This document shows, one piece after another, positions 46,630-55,608 of a stretch of DNA of 64,000 nt. The number at the start of each line of letters is the position of its first letter. The first letter of the stretch is position 1. The position numbers and the translations under genes are program-made. Under the pieces are notes generated by a model, which did no database searches, had not been told where the DNA came from, and worked only from the letters and a program-made list of their open reading frames with translations. The stretch comes from Bradyrhizobium sp. AZCC 1693 (GTDB lineage Bacteria > Pseudomonadota > Alphaproteobacteria > Rhizobiales > Xanthobacteraceae), in assembly GCF_036924745.1 (NCBI RefSeq), contig NZ_JAZHSD010000001.1, positions 4,278,001 through 4,342,000 on the forward strand. The letters are read 5' to 3'.

Positions 46630-46860
46630 ACTTCAGCCAAGGAGGTCGGCAGCGTGCTGACGCAGTCGCTGGCGCTGGCGCTGGGCGCGATCCAGATCGT
46701 CATCAGCGTCAGCGTCAACGCCATGATCGCGCTCGCCGCCGGATCGATCGCGCGCTTTCTCGGCACGCGGCCAAGCTGGCTCTTGGTGCAGCGCGGGCTG
46801 ATGGGCACCGTGCTGGCCGGGCTTGCGGTGAGGATGGCGTTCGAGGCGAAGCGGGCGTGA
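46630..46860 (+). pseudogene. C-terminal remnant of a LysE/RhtB amino-acid exporter
   Basis: The reading frame SVLTQSLALALGAIQIVISVSVNAMIA (shown in part), then AAGSIARFLGTRP and the C-terminal LMGTVLAGLAVRMAFEAKRA, match the last third of LysE/RhtB permeases. No N-terminal two-thirds precede it; a family C repeat lies there instead. A start at GTG 46651 or ATG-less translation is unlikely to give a working exporter. Confidence 0.7.
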
Positions 46861-46863
46861 ACT

Positions 46864-47007
46864 TCTTCCCCTCTCCCCTTGTGGGAGAGGGATCGAATGA
46901 GCGAAGCTCATTCGAGACGGGTGAGGGGTCTGTCACCGCGAGTCCTGCTCGTTGAGAGAACCCCTCATCCGGCGCTTCGCGCCACCTTCTCCCACAAGGG
47001 GAGAAGG
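46864..47007. repeat. Family D repeat with variable hairpins, copy 3
   Basis: Hairpin 1 has the stem TCGAATGAGC with loop GAA (46893-46915), hairpin 2 the stem GGCGC with loop TTC (46971-46983). The frame words CCTCTCCCCTTGTGGGAGAGG, GAGACGGGTGAGGGG and CACCTTCTCCCACAAGG are the same as in copies 1 and 2. Confidence 0.93.
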
Positions 47008-47016
47008 GAAGAAAAA

Positions 47017-47643
47017 TCAATCCAGCTTCGCTTCCATGCCGCGCTTGGTGGCGGGGCGGGCCATCAGCGCGTTGTACCAGCGCTCGACGTTCGGAAAATC
47101 CTTCAGCTCCACCTTGTGGCGCGGGTGGCGCCAGGCCCAGCCGAGGATGGCGAAATCGGCAACCGACAGGGCGTCGGCGACGAATTCACGGCCTTCCAGC
47201 CGCCGGTCCAGCACACCATAGAGCCGACGCGTCTCAGCCATGTAGCGCTTGAGGCCATAGGCGCGGTCGGTTTCGTTCTCCAGCGCGATGAAATGGTGCA
47301 CCTGGCCCGGCATCGGGCCAAAGCCGCCCATCTGCCACATCAGCCATTCATAGACCGGGATACGCTCGGCCAGCGGTTTTGGCAGGAACTTGCCGGTTTT
47401 CTCGCCGAGATAGAGCAGGATCGCGCCGGACTCGAAGATGCCGACCGGCTTGCCGCCGGGGCCGTCGGGATCGACGATCGCGGGAATCTTGTTGTTCGGG
47501 CTGATCTTGAGGAAACCGGGCGCCATCTGCTCGCCCTTGGTGATGTTCACCGGGATCACCTTGTAGGGCAGCCCCATTTCCTCCAGCGCGACCGAGATCT
47601 TGCGGCCGTTCGGCGTGTTCCAGGTGTGCAGTTCGATCGTCAT
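47017..47643 (-). CDS. Nu-class glutathione S-transferase (YfcG/YghU-like)
   Basis: GST-fold protein of 208 residues. TWNTPNGRKISVALEEMGLPY is typical of disulfide-bond oxidoreductases YfcG and YghU, where TPN replaces the catalytic Ser or Cys. NNKIPAIVDPDGPGG holds the cis-Pro and FESGAILLYLGEK the gamma-Glu contact. It likely reduces disulfides or peroxides with glutathione. Confidence 0.92.
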   Translation of the reverse strand: MTIELHTWNTPNGRKISVALEEMGLPYKVIPVNITKGEQMAPGFLKISPNNKIPAIVDPDGPGGKPVGIFESGAILLYLGEKTGKFLPKPLAERIPVYEWLMWQMGGFGPMPGQVHHFIALENETDRAYGLKRYMAETRRLYGVLDRRLEGREFVADALSVADFAILGWAWRHPRHKVELKDFPNVERWYNALMARPATKRGMEAKLD

Positions 47644-47832
47644 TCGGTTTTCCCCACAAAGGCTTGGGTCTCCGTACCCCGGAACCTCCGGGCCTTACAA
47701 CCCGCGCTTTCCACGGGGGGCCCCTGCGAAAGCAGGACGCATGCGCCACTGTTGACGGCACGAGATCGGCGCTGGAATGTCCGGGGAAGCGTCGATAGAT
47801 TGCGCCCGCCTGAAACGCCTTAGGAAACCGCC

Positions 47833-48396
47833 TTGTCCAAATCCGCCTCCCGCGCCCGTCTCGCCGAGATCATCCGCAAGCGTTCGTTCGGGCGCGGCGA
47901 GATCACGCTGGCCTCGGGCCGCAAGAGCGACTTCTACTTCAACCTCAAGCCGACCATGCTCGACCCCGAGGGCGCCGCGCTGCTGGCCGAACTGACCTAT
48001 GAGGCGCTGAAGGACGACAATCTCGATTTCGTCGGCGGGCTGGAGATGGGCGCAGTGCCACTGGCGGGCGCGATCGCGCAGCTCTCCTGGATCAAGGGGC
48101 ACCCGATCGCCGCCTTCTTCGTGCGCAAGAAGCCGAAGGAGCACGGCGCCCGCCTCGCGGTGGAGGGTCTCGCCAAGGGCGAGACCTTGCAGGGCAAGCG
48201 CATCGTCATCGTCGAGGACGTCACCACGACCGGCGGCTCGGCGCTGAAAGCCGTTGAAGCCGTGCGCGACGCCGGCGGCGAGATCGTGCTGGTCCTCACC
48301 ATGGTGGACCGCGAGGAAGGCGCGACCGAAACGTTCGCGGAAGCCGGCCTGGAGTTTCGTTCACTCTACAAGGCCGGTGAATTCTTGAAGGGGTGA
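47833..48396 (+). CDS. pyrE: Orotate phosphoribosyltransferase
   Basis: Forms orotidine 5'-phosphate from orotate and PRPP; 187 residues. The PRPP-binding motif is [16 protein letters not shown], and [11 protein letters not shown] holds the catalytic Lys loop. The start is TTG at 47833, with AGGA upstream; no ATG is available before the conserved [15 protein letters not shown]. It is in the pyrimidine de novo pathway. Confidence 0.97.
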   Translation: MSKSASRARLAEIIRKRSFGRGEITLASGRKSDFYFNLKPTMLDPEGAALLAELTYEALKDDNLDFVGGLEMGAVPLAGAIAQLSWIKGHPIAAFFVRKKPKEHGARLAVEGLAKGETLQGKRIVIVEDVTTTGGSALKAVEAVRDAGGEIVLVLTMVDREEGATETFAEAGLEFRSLYKAGEFLKG

Positions 48397-48421
48397 TCTC
48401 CAGCTCTTTCGCACATATCAC

Positions 48422-48511
48422 CGTCATGCCCGGGCTTGTCCCGGGCATCCACGTCTTAGCGGTGCTGCGGCAGGAAGACGTGGATGGCCGGGTCAAGCCC
48501 GGCCATGACGG
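48422..48511. repeat. Family A palindromic repeat, copy 6
   Basis: The left arm is ATGCCCGGG-CTTGT-CCCGGGCAT, the right arm ATGGCCGGG-TCAAG-CCCGGCCAT. It lies between pyrE and the DUF2865 gene. Confidence 0.95.
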
Positions 48512-48635
48512 AGAGAGCATTTCTTTTCCGCGTTCCCGCCCCCGGGTAAAAGCTCATTTACCATCCCCCGTTAAGGTTACCCGAACTGAAGCCGATAGCG
48601 CTTCAGCGCGTTTGTTGCGTTGGGTGGAGTTGGCG

Positions 48636-49442
48636 TTGCGTACAGAGTTGGCTTTTTCGCGCGTGCGGCGCCGCGCGGCATTTGTGACCGCCGCCACCCT
48701 TGCGGGCTCGCTTGCGCTGGCACCCGGCAGCGTCTCCGCCGAAGGTCTGTTCGATTTCCTGTTCGGCGGCGTCCAGAAACAGGCGCGGCAGGCCCCCGCG
48801 CAGGCGAACTTCTTCGCCGATCCGTTCGGCACCAATCAACCGGCGCATCCGGCGCCCGCAGCGCGCGTCGCGGGCTCCGGACCTGCCTTCTGCGTGCGAA
48901 GCTGCGACGGCAAATATTTTCCGCTGACCATGCGCGGCAACGCCACGCCGGTTCAGACCTGCCAGGCCTTCTGCCCGGCGAGCGTCACCAAGGTGTTTTA
49001 CGGCAGCAACATCGACAGCGCTGCCGCTGCTAATGGCGAGCGCTATGCCGACAGCGAAAACGCCTATGCCTATCGCAAGGCGCTACGCGCCGACTGCACC
49101 TGCAACGGCAGGAGCCCGTCGGGGCTGGCGCCGGTCGATCTCACGCTCGATACCTCGCTGCGCTCCGGCGACGTCGTCGCCACCACCGACGGCCTGGTGG
49201 CCTATACCGGCGTTCGCTTAGGGGCCGACCAGACGGCGGAATTCACCCCCGTCGCTGCCTATCCCGGCCTCACGGCGGACGTCCGCGCGCGGCTCGGCGA
49301 AATGAAGGTGGCGCCGGTCAGTGCCGAGATGGTCGCGGCCAACGCGCCGCTTCCCGAAACAAGACGCGACGTCGAACTGCCGACCGCCTCCATACCGAAG
49401 ACGGTTGCGCCGAAGCCGGCGACGCGGGCAGAAGTGCGATAA
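48636..49442 (+). CDS. Secreted DUF2865 domain protein
   Basis: Exported protein of about 268 residues. A basic N terminus and hydrophobic run (RRAAFVTAATLAGSLALAPGSVSA) form the signal. The domain has FCVRSCDGKYFPL, then CQAFCPASVTKVFYG, then ADCTCNGR: six cysteines that probably form disulfides. TTG at 48636 is preferred since GGTGGAG lies six bases upstream; no ATG precedes the signal. The domain is found in Rhizobiales and its role is unknown. Confidence 0.85.
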   Translation: MRTELAFSRVRRRAAFVTAATLAGSLALAPGSVSAEGLFDFLFGGVQKQARQAPAQANFFADPFGTNQPAHPAPAARVAGSGPAFCVRSCDGKYFPLTMRGNATPVQTCQAFCPASVTKVFYGSNIDSAAAANGERYADSENAYAYRKALRADCTCNGRSPSGLAPVDLTLDTSLRSGDVVATTDGLVAYTGVRLGADQTAEFTPVAAYPGLTADVRARLGEMKVAPVSAEMVAANAPLPETRRDVELPTASIPKTVAPKPATRAEVR

Positions 49443-49452
49443 GGACAACACT

Positions 49453-49533
49453 GTAGCCCGGACGAGCGAAATCCGGGAAAACTGTATCCGTTGCGACACT
49501 GTCCCCGGATGTCGCTTCGCTCGTCCGGGCTAC
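49453..49533. repeat. Family E inverted repeat
   Basis: GTAGCCCGGACGAGCGAA at the left and its complement TTCGCTCGTCCGGGCTAC at the right form a perfect 18-bp inverted repeat around about 45 bases. It lies between two convergent genes and may act as a terminator. Confidence 0.88.
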
Positions 49534-49549
49534 GATTTTGTGCAAGCCC

Positions 49550-50107
49550 CTACCGCACCACGCCCGAGGTAAACCCCGCCTTGCGCCGCGGCGGCTTGAT
49601 GTCCTTCTTCAGGAAGCAGTGCGCCTCCTTGCCGGCGTAGCCTGGTCGCGCATAGGTCCAGGCGCGGCATTTGTTGTCGGCGGCACAGGCGGCCTTGCAG
49701 GCGTCGTCGCCGCCGTTGCTGCTCTTGAGATCAAAACTCTTGTAGTCGCCGCCGAAGCGGTCGATCGAGGTTTCGATTGTCTCGTTGCGCCGCTCGACCA
49801 CGCCGGCGCCGCGCACGCCGGTGACACAGCAATCGCTCTGCACCCGCGGCGGCACGTTGCTCTTGAGCCAGCACACCGCGCCTTTGACCAGGTCGGTCGG
49901 ATAGCTGAAGGTCCAGGCCCGGCAGCGGCGGTCGCGCTCGCACACCAGCGCGCATTCCGCCGGATCGCCCGAGATCACGGGCGCACTGAGATAATCGCCG
50001 CCGGGACGGTCGAAATTGGCCTGCGCCAGCGCCGGGCGCGCGCCTACGGCCGCCGCCAAAAAGGCGAGCGTCACCATACATGCCCTGAACAGGCGAACAG
50101 TCCCCAT
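49550..50107 (-). CDS. Exported protein with two PAN/apple domains
   Basis: Protein of about 185 residues. The signal peptide (MVTLAFLAAAVGARPALA before QANFDRPGGDYL) is followed by two PAN_4-like modules, each with a CRAWTF or CRAWTY core: CALVCERDRRCRAWTFSYP and CKAACAADNKCRAWTYARP. The modules share the FDRPGGDY/DRFGGDYKSF opening. PAN domains bind proteins or sugars. The ATG at 50107 fits the signal; longer starts at 50167 and 50194 are open. Confidence 0.83.
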   Translation of the reverse strand: MGTVRLFRACMVTLAFLAAAVGARPALAQANFDRPGGDYLSAPVISGDPAECALVCERDRRCRAWTFSYPTDLVKGAVCWLKSNVPPRVQSDCCVTGVRGAGVVERRNETIETSIDRFGGDYKSFDLKSSNGGDDACKAACAADNKCRAWTYARPGYAGKEAHCFLKKDIKPPRRKAGFTSGVVR

Positions 50108-50187
50108 TTGCGGGTTGCTTTCGAGCACGCGTTTCCAGCGCGGGACGGCTTTCCTTCGAAAAGCCATCCCGCCCCAGCCCCTTGATT

Positions 50188-50272
50188 CGAGCATGATTTC
50201 CGCGAGGGAAAACCGGCACCGGCCTTCCCTCGCGACAAACGCGAAAACGCGTTTGCGCGGAGATCATGCTGC
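50188..50272. repeat. GAGCATGAT-type palindromic repeat
   Basis: GAGCATGAT opens and ATCATGCT closes the element, around a 10-bp inverted repeat CGCGAGGGAA/TTCCCTCGCG and a further AACGCG dyad. I associate such GAGCATGAT elements with Bradyrhizobium intergenic regions. It precedes the PAN-domain gene. Confidence 0.65.
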
Positions 50273-50344
50273 ATCCGGCCGTCATTTGAGCGCCATCAAC
50301 CTGTACGGTGGATGAACGGCCCAAAGGTTAAGCAACCCGTTAAG

Positions 50345-51715
50345 TTAAAACGCGTATTCCTGATAGACGGGCTCCACGGAACCGCCCCACTCACCGTTGA
50401 ATTTGTCCAGCATTTCTTCCGCCGGCGTGCGGCCCGCTTCGAGGATGCGCTCCAGCGGTTCGAGGTGGCGGCTCTCATCGCGGCCGAGTTGATCGATGCG
50501 GCCACGCCGCCGCAAGCCGGCATGCGACAGCTTCAGGCAGTCCCGGGCGATTTCGAACAGATAGCGATCCCGGATCCTGGCCTTGAAGCCGAAGCGCGGC
50601 ACGTCGTCGCGCAATGCCTGACGCTCGGCCGCGGTCCAGTGGCGGACCAGATCCCAGGCCGCGTTCAGGCTTTCGTCGTCATACAGCAGTCCGACCCAGA
50701 ACGCCGGCAGCGCCGGCAGCCGGCCCCACGGCACACCGTCGGCGCCACGCATTTCCAGATACCGCTTGAGGCGTACTTCCGGGAAGATCGTCGACAGATG
50801 GTTGGCCCAGTCCGACAACGTCGGACGCTCGCCGGGAAGCGAATTGTTGCGGCCCTCGAAGAAGGCGCGGAACGACGAGCCGGCGACATCGATATAGCTC
50901 TCGCCGCGCTTGACGAAGTACATGGGTACGTCGAGCGCGTAGTCGACCCAGCGCTCGAACCCCATGCCGTCCTCGAACACCCACGGCAACATGCCGGAGC
51001 GCGCATTATCCGTGTCGCGCCAGATCTCGGAGCGGAACGACAGGAAGCCATTGGGCTTGCCTTCGGTGAAGGGCGAATTGGCAAACAGGGCGGTCGCCAC
51101 CGGCTGCAGCGCGATCGACACGCGCAGCTTCTTGACCATGTCGGCTTCCGAGGAGAAGTCGAGATTGGTCTGCACCGTGCAGGTCCGGTACATCATGTCG
51201 ATGCCGTATTGCCCTACCTTCGGCATGTAGTTGGTCATGATCTTGTAGCGGCCCTTGGGCATCACGGGAATCTGCTCCCGCGACCAGGACGGCGTCATGC
51301 CGAGCCCGAGAAAGCCGATGCCCAAGGGCGTCGCGATCTCGCGCACCTGCGCCAGATGCGCCATCAGTTCGGCTTGGGTCTGGTGCACAGTTTCGACCGG
51401 CGCGCCGGACAGCTCAAATTGGCCGCCGGGCTCAAGCGAAATCGCGCCGCCCCCGGTGACGTCGTAAAGCCCGATGATGTTGCCGCGCTCCATGATCGGC
51501 TCCCAGCCGAGCAGGAGTTGCATACCTTCGAGCAGCGCGCCGATGCCGCGCGCTCCCTCATATGGCACGGGCTGACGGCCCTCCAGCGTGAACGGGGTTT
51601 TCTCGTGCTCGGTGCCGATGCGGAACTCGGACGGCGGCTTGATGCCGGCTTCGAGCCACGCGACGAGTTCGTCACGCGATTGCAGCGGAGTCATATCGAT
51701 CTGGTCACGCGCCAT
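50345..51715 (-). CDS. gshA: Glutamate-cysteine ligase, plant/alphaproteobacterial type
   Basis: First enzyme of glutathione synthesis; 456 residues, class 3. FRIGTEHEKTPF holds the catalytic Glu, then GGGAISLEPGGQFELSGAP and the TCTVQTNLDFSS segment that carries the Cys, all typical of the plant-like group. The ATG at 51715 (MARDQIDMTPLQSRDEL) is the usual start. Three GST genes in the window can use its product. Confidence 0.96.
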   Translation of the reverse strand: MARDQIDMTPLQSRDELVAWLEAGIKPPSEFRIGTEHEKTPFTLEGRQPVPYEGARGIGALLEGMQLLLGWEPIMERGNIIGLYDVTGGGAISLEPGGQFELSGAPVETVHQTQAELMAHLAQVREIATPLGIGFLGLGMTPSWSREQIPVMPKGRYKIMTNYMPKVGQYGIDMMYRTCTVQTNLDFSSEADMVKKLRVSIALQPVATALFANSPFTEGKPNGFLSFRSEIWRDTDNARSGMLPWVFEDGMGFERWVDYALDVPMYFVKRGESYIDVAGSSFRAFFEGRNNSLPGERPTLSDWANHLSTIFPEVRLKRYLEMRGADGVPWGRLPALPAFWVGLLYDDESLNAAWDLVRHWTAAERQALRDDVPRFGFKARIRDRYLFEIARDCLKLSHAGLRRRGRIDQLGRDESRHLEPLERILEAGRTPAEEMLDKFNGEWGGSVEPVYQEYAF

Positions 51716-51811
51716 GAAAAAATCCGGATATCTGGCGATTCGACCGAACGCGCCGTGTGGCCAAGGGAATGCGGACGGCGTCGTCCGCATCAACGAAACG
51801 TGTCAGGATTA

Positions 51812-52303
51812 TCATCGCGCCGGCACGCCGTCGCGGGCAGCAGCCGCCTTGACGTCGGAGCAGGAGCAGCCCAGCCGGTCGAGCAGACCGCAAAGCTTCA
51901 TGGCGTCGGCATCGGACAGTTTGGAGCCTACGTGCTTTTCGATCGCCGCCGAATAGGCGCTCCACATTTTCTTCTGCAGCTCGCGCCCGGCTTCCGTGAT
52001 CTCGACGAACTGGCCGCGTTTGTCGATCTTGCACTCGCGCCGCGCCGCCAGGCCCTCGTCGACCAGGCGGTCGATCAGCCGGGAGGTGGAATATTGCGGG
52101 ATCAGCATCTGCTTTTCCAGTTCCACCGGGCGCATCTCGCCGGACGGCGCGCGCGACAGTTCCAGCAGCGCGTCATACCAGGCCAGCGGCGGAAAGCCCG
52201 CTTTCTTCAAATCCTGCTCGACGGCATCGAGTACCCGGCTCTGCACCCGCATCAGGCGGATCCAGGCGGCTGTCGCCTCGGTCGATGGTTTGCGTTTCAT
52301 CAT
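51812..52303 (-). CDS. MarR family transcriptional regulator
   Basis: Regulator of about 163 residues. The winged helix includes PVELEKQMLIPQYSTSRLIDRLVDEGLAARR (given in part) with the wing DKRGQFVEITEAGR. A C-terminal CSCSD lies at the end and could sense oxidants or thiol reagents. It diverges from a GST gene across a large palindrome. Starts at GTG 52321 and ATG 52300 are also open. Confidence 0.92.
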   Translation of the reverse strand: MMKRKPSTEATAAWIRLMRVQSRVLDAVEQDLKKAGFPPLAWYDALLELSRAPSGEMRPVELEKQMLIPQYSTSRLIDRLVDEGLAARRECKIDKRGQFVEITEAGRELQKKMWSAYSAAIEKHVGSKLSDADAMKLCGLLDRLGCSCSDVKAAAARDGVPAR

Positions 52304-52336
52304 CCAGTCCGTGTCTGTCACAGATCAGTGTACCGC

Positions 52337-52386
52337 ACTAAATGCAGGTGCATCAATCTTGACTATTCCATGCAGATGCATTTAGT
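52337..52386. promoter_or_regulatory. Paired inverted sites between marR and gst
   Basis: ACTAAATGCAGGTGCAT at 52337-52353 and ATGCAGATGCATTTAGT at 52370-52386 are inverted copies, and each contains a TGCA-N2-TGCA dyad. A TTGACT lies between them. The arrangement in a divergent promoter suggests a MarR operator that controls both genes. Confidence 0.7.
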
Positions 52387-52420
52387 CAGTCTGCCAATAA
52401 ATGCGAGAGAAGGAAATCCG

Positions 52421-53035
52421 ATGAAATTGTATTATACGCCAGGCGCCTGCTCGCTATCCCCCCATATCGCGCTTCTCGAGGCCGGTCTGCCCCATGACCT
52501 GGTCAAAGTCGACCTGCGCGCCAAGAAGCTGGAGAACGGTGACGACTTTTTGAAGGTCAATCCGAAGGGCCAGGTGCCGGTGCTAGCGCTGGAATCCGGC
52601 GAACTGGTCACCGAGGGCCCGATCATCGTCCAGATGATCGCCGACAAGGCAGGCAAGAATCTGGCGCCGGCCCGCGATTCGGACGAGCGCTACAGGCTGC
52701 TCGAATGGCTGAACTACATCACGACCGAGTTGCACAAGAACCTCGGACCGATGTTCTCTCCGCTGCTCGCCGAGGAGGCCAAGGGCTTCTTCAAGGATCG
52801 CGCGATGAGCAAGTTCAAGTATCTGGAAACGGCGCTTGCCGGACGCGACTACCTGATGGGTAAGCAGTTCACCGTCGCCGACGGCTATCTGTTCACCATG
52901 CTGATGTGGGCGACCGATCGGCTCAAGTTCGATCTCTCCGACCTGCCGACCCTCCTGGCCTACAAGGCCCGCATCGCTGCGCGGCCGATGGTGCAGGAAG
53001 CGATGACCAAGGAAGGGCTGCTGAAGGCGGCGTAA
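52421..53035 (+). CDS. Beta-class glutathione S-transferase
   Basis: Protein of 204 residues beginning MKLYYTPGACSLSPHIALLEAG, with the beta-class Cys10. KGQVPVLALESGELVTEGPIIVQMIADK includes the cis-Pro and the EGP gamma-Glu contact (given in part). The C-terminal helix bundle has FTVADGYLFTML. GAAGGAAA lies before the ATG. It is probably repressed by the divergent MarR protein and induced by electrophiles. Confidence 0.95.
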   Translation: MKLYYTPGACSLSPHIALLEAGLPHDLVKVDLRAKKLENGDDFLKVNPKGQVPVLALESGELVTEGPIIVQMIADKAGKNLAPARDSDERYRLLEWLNYITTELHKNLGPMFSPLLAEEAKGFFKDRAMSKFKYLETALAGRDYLMGKQFTVADGYLFTMLMWATDRLKFDLSDLPTLLAYKARIAARPMVQEAMTKEGLLKAA

Positions 53036-53059
53036 GCTTTCATCCACGGGAATGCGAAA

Positions 53060-53087
53060 GGGCCGGATCGACGATCCGGCCCTTTTT
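53060..53087 (+). terminator. Rho-independent terminator after gst
   Basis: The stem GGGCCGGATC with loop GAC and GATCCGGCCC is followed by five T. It ends the GST transcript 25 bases after the stop codon. Confidence 0.92.
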
Positions 53088-53106
53088 GTTCGTGTCACTC
53101 TCTCCA

Positions 53107-53230
53107 GTGGTCGTCCCTGCGAACGCAGGGACCCATAACCACAGGGAGTTGTTGTTTGCCGAAGGCGTCGACCAACACGCCTTATCGACAGATCACGCGG
53201 TATGGGTCCCTGCGTTCGCAGGGACGACGA
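53107..53230. repeat. Family B palindromic repeat, copy 3
   Basis: The left arm GTCGTCCCTGCGAACGCAGGGACCC and the right arm GGGTCCCTGCGTTCGCAGGGACGAC flank about 65 bases. It separates the convergent gst and fadJ-like genes. Confidence 0.93.
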
Positions 53231-53241
53231 TAGACCGCGAC

Positions 53242-55455
53242 TTACGCCGCCTGCTTCTTCGGCGGGAAGCGGCCGTAGAAGGTCTCGCCGCTCGCCGCCA
53301 TGTCTTCCAGGAGTTTCGGCGGGGTGAAGCGCGAGCCGTATTTGGCTTCCAGCCTGTGGCAGAGTTCGACGAACTTCCGCGTGCCCATGAAGTCGATATA
53401 GGACAGCGTGCCGCCGGTGAACGGCGCAAAGCCGAAGCCAAGGATCGAGCCGACATCGGCCTCGCGCGGATCGGTGATGACGTGATCCTCGACCGTGCGC
53501 GCGGCTTCCACCGCCTGCACCACCAGAAAACGCTGCTTCAGCTCCTCGATGTCGAGCGTATCCGGATCGAGTTGCTTGGGCTGCAGCGCTGATAGCCCCG
53601 CCCACAGGCTCTTCTGGCCCTTGCCCTTCTCGGGATAGTCGTAAAAACCCTTGCTGTTCTTGCGCCCCAAGCGGCCCTGCTTCTCGACCAGTTCCACCAT
53701 CAGCTTCTTCTGATCCGGGTTGATGGAATTGGGACCGAGATCGGCCTCCGTCGCCTTGATGACCTTGAGGCCGAGGTCGAGGGCGACTTCATCCGACAGC
53801 GACAGCGGGCCGACCGGCATGCCGGCCATCTTGGCGCAGTTCTCGATCATCGCCGGCGGCACGCCTTCCAGGAACATTTCGTTGCCTTCGGCGATGTAAC
53901 GGCCGACGCAGCGGTTGGCGTAGAAGCCGCGGGAGTCATTGACGACGATCGGCGTCTTGCCGATCACCCGCACATAGTCGAGCGCGGCGGCGAGGGCTAC
54001 GTCGCCGGTGTTCTTGCCAAGGATGATTTCCACCAGCATCATCTTCTCGACCGGCGAGAAGAAGTGGATGCCGACGAACTTGCCCTGCTCCTTGAAGCTT
54101 TCGGCCAGCGACGTGATCGGCAGCGTCGAGGTGTTGGAGGCGAAGATCGCGTCCGACTTGAGGTACTGCTGCGCCTTGGCAAAGGTCTCGGCCTTGACCT
54201 TGCGATCCTCGAACACGGCCTCGATGACGAGGTCGCAATCCCCGAGCGTGGCGTAGTCAGCGGTCGGCGTGATGCGCGCCAGCAGCGCGTCGCGGTCACC
54301 GGCCTTGGCGCGGCCCTTGGCGACCTGCTCGTCGATCACCTTCTGCGCATGCGCCTTGCCCTTGTCGGCGCTTTCCTGGTCGCGGTCGATCAGCACCACG
54401 TCGAGGCCGGCGCGGGCCGAGACATAGCCGACGCTGGCGCCCATGAAGCCGGCGCCGATCACGGCGACCTTCTTGATCCTGGTCGGCGGCACGTTTTGCG
54501 GACGCCGGGCGCCCTTGTTCAGTTCCTGCATCGACAGGAACAGGCTGCGGATCATCGCCGCGGCTTCCTTGGAGCGCAGCACTTTTGTGAAGTAACGCGA
54601 CTCGACGCGCAGCGCGGCGTCGATCGGCAACTGCAGGCCCTCGTAGACGCAGCTCATGATGGCGCGCGCCGCCGGGTAGTTGTCGTAGGTCTCGCGGCGA
54701 TAGATGGCGTTGCCGGCCGGGAACATCATCATGCCATTCTTGGAGAACACCGGTCCGCCCGGTAGCTTGAAACCCTTCTCGTCCCAGGGCGCCACGGCCT
54801 TGCCGCCGCCCTTGATCCAGTCCTTGGCCGCCTTGACCAGATCGGCCGCCGGCACGATGGCGTGGATCAGATTGAGCGCCTTGGCCTTGTCGACCGTGAC
54901 CGGATCGCCCTTGAGCAGGATCGTCATCGCATCCTGCGGCGGCACGAGGCGCGGCACGCGCTGGGTGCCGCCGGCGCCGGGGAACAGGCCGACCTTCACC
55001 TCGGGCAGGCCGAGGCGCGTCTTGGGATTTTCAGCCGCGACGCGGTAGTGGCAGCACAGCGTCACCTCGAAACCGCCGCCGAGCGCCAGCCCGTTGATCG
55101 CGGCCGCCCACGGCTTGCCGCAGGTTTCGATGCCGCGCAGCACCAGCGAAAAGCGGCGGCTCTGCTCGAACAGCATCTGGTTTGCGGCGACCTCGCCCTT
55201 TTGCTTGAAGACTTTTGCGTATTCCTTGTTCATGCCTTCCAGCATGGAAAGGTCGGCGCCGGCGCAGAACGCTTCCTTGCTCGAAGTGATGACGACGCCC
55301 TTTACCGCGGCGTCGGCCGTGGTCTGCTTCAATATCTCCTCGAGCTCGGTGGTCGAGGTCTCGTCCAGCACGTTCATCGAACGTCCGGGAATGTCCCAAG
55401 TGACGAGCGCAATGCCGTCGGCGTCGGTCTCTAGCTTGAAATTCTTGAAGGCCAT
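53242..55455 (-). CDS. fadJ: Bifunctional enoyl-CoA hydratase/3-hydroxyacyl-CoA dehydrogenase
   Basis: Beta-oxidation alpha subunit of 737 residues. The N-terminal crotonase domain has [20 protein letters not shown] and [16 protein letters not shown]. The NAD-binding domain starts at [15 protein letters not shown], with [11 protein letters not shown] and [14 protein letters not shown], and two C-terminal 3HCDH domains follow. The ATG at 55455 ([11 protein letters not shown]) is the normal start. It lies downstream of thiolase and acyl-CoA dehydrogenase genes on the same strand, completing the cycle. Confidence 0.96.
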   Translation of the reverse strand: MAFKNFKLETDADGIALVTWDIPGRSMNVLDETSTTELEEILKQTTADAAVKGVVITSSKEAFCAGADLSMLEGMNKEYAKVFKQKGEVAANQMLFEQSRRFSLVLRGIETCGKPWAAAINGLALGGGFEVTLCCHYRVAAENPKTRLGLPEVKVGLFPGAGGTQRVPRLVPPQDAMTILLKGDPVTVDKAKALNLIHAIVPAADLVKAAKDWIKGGGKAVAPWDEKGFKLPGGPVFSKNGMMMFPAGNAIYRRETYDNYPAARAIMSCVYEGLQLPIDAALRVESRYFTKVLRSKEAAAMIRSLFLSMQELNKGARRPQNVPPTRIKKVAVIGAGFMGASVGYVSARAGLDVVLIDRDQESADKGKAHAQKVIDEQVAKGRAKAGDRDALLARITPTADYATLGDCDLVIEAVFEDRKVKAETFAKAQQYLKSDAIFASNTSTLPITSLAESFKEQGKFVGIHFFSPVEKMMLVEIILGKNTGDVALAAALDYVRVIGKTPIVVNDSRGFYANRCVGRYIAEGNEMFLEGVPPAMIENCAKMAGMPVGPLSLSDEVALDLGLKVIKATEADLGPNSINPDQKKLMVELVEKQGRLGRKNSKGFYDYPEKGKGQKSLWAGLSALQPKQLDPDTLDIEELKQRFLVVQAVEAARTVEDHVITDPREADVGSILGFGFAPFTGGTLSYIDFMGTRKFVELCHRLEAKYGSRFTPPKLLEDMAASGETFYGRFPPKKQAA

Positions 55456-55516
55456 GTTGGTTGCTCCCTCGATGCCGGCAGCCGATGTCAGGCGCGGGCG
55501 GTTGAATTGTGATCCC

Positions 55517-55604
55517 GTAGGGCGGGCAAAGCGCAGCGTGCCCACCAATCCTTGCGGAGTTCGTGATGGTGGGCACGGCGCAAGAGCGCCTTTGCCCACC
55601 CTAC
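55517..55604. repeat. Family F inverted repeat
   Basis: GTAGGGCGGGCAAAGCG at the left and TTTGCCCACCCTAC at the right form an inverted repeat, with an inner pair GTGCCCACCA/TGGTGGGCAC. It lies between the thiolase and fadJ-like genes. Confidence 0.85.
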
Positions 55605-55608
55605 GTTC

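Noticed and set aside
50312..52420. Long open frame in front of the beta-class GST, antisense to gshA and marR
   Set aside because: Only the last 204 codons encode a protein family; the rest mirrors gshA and marR.
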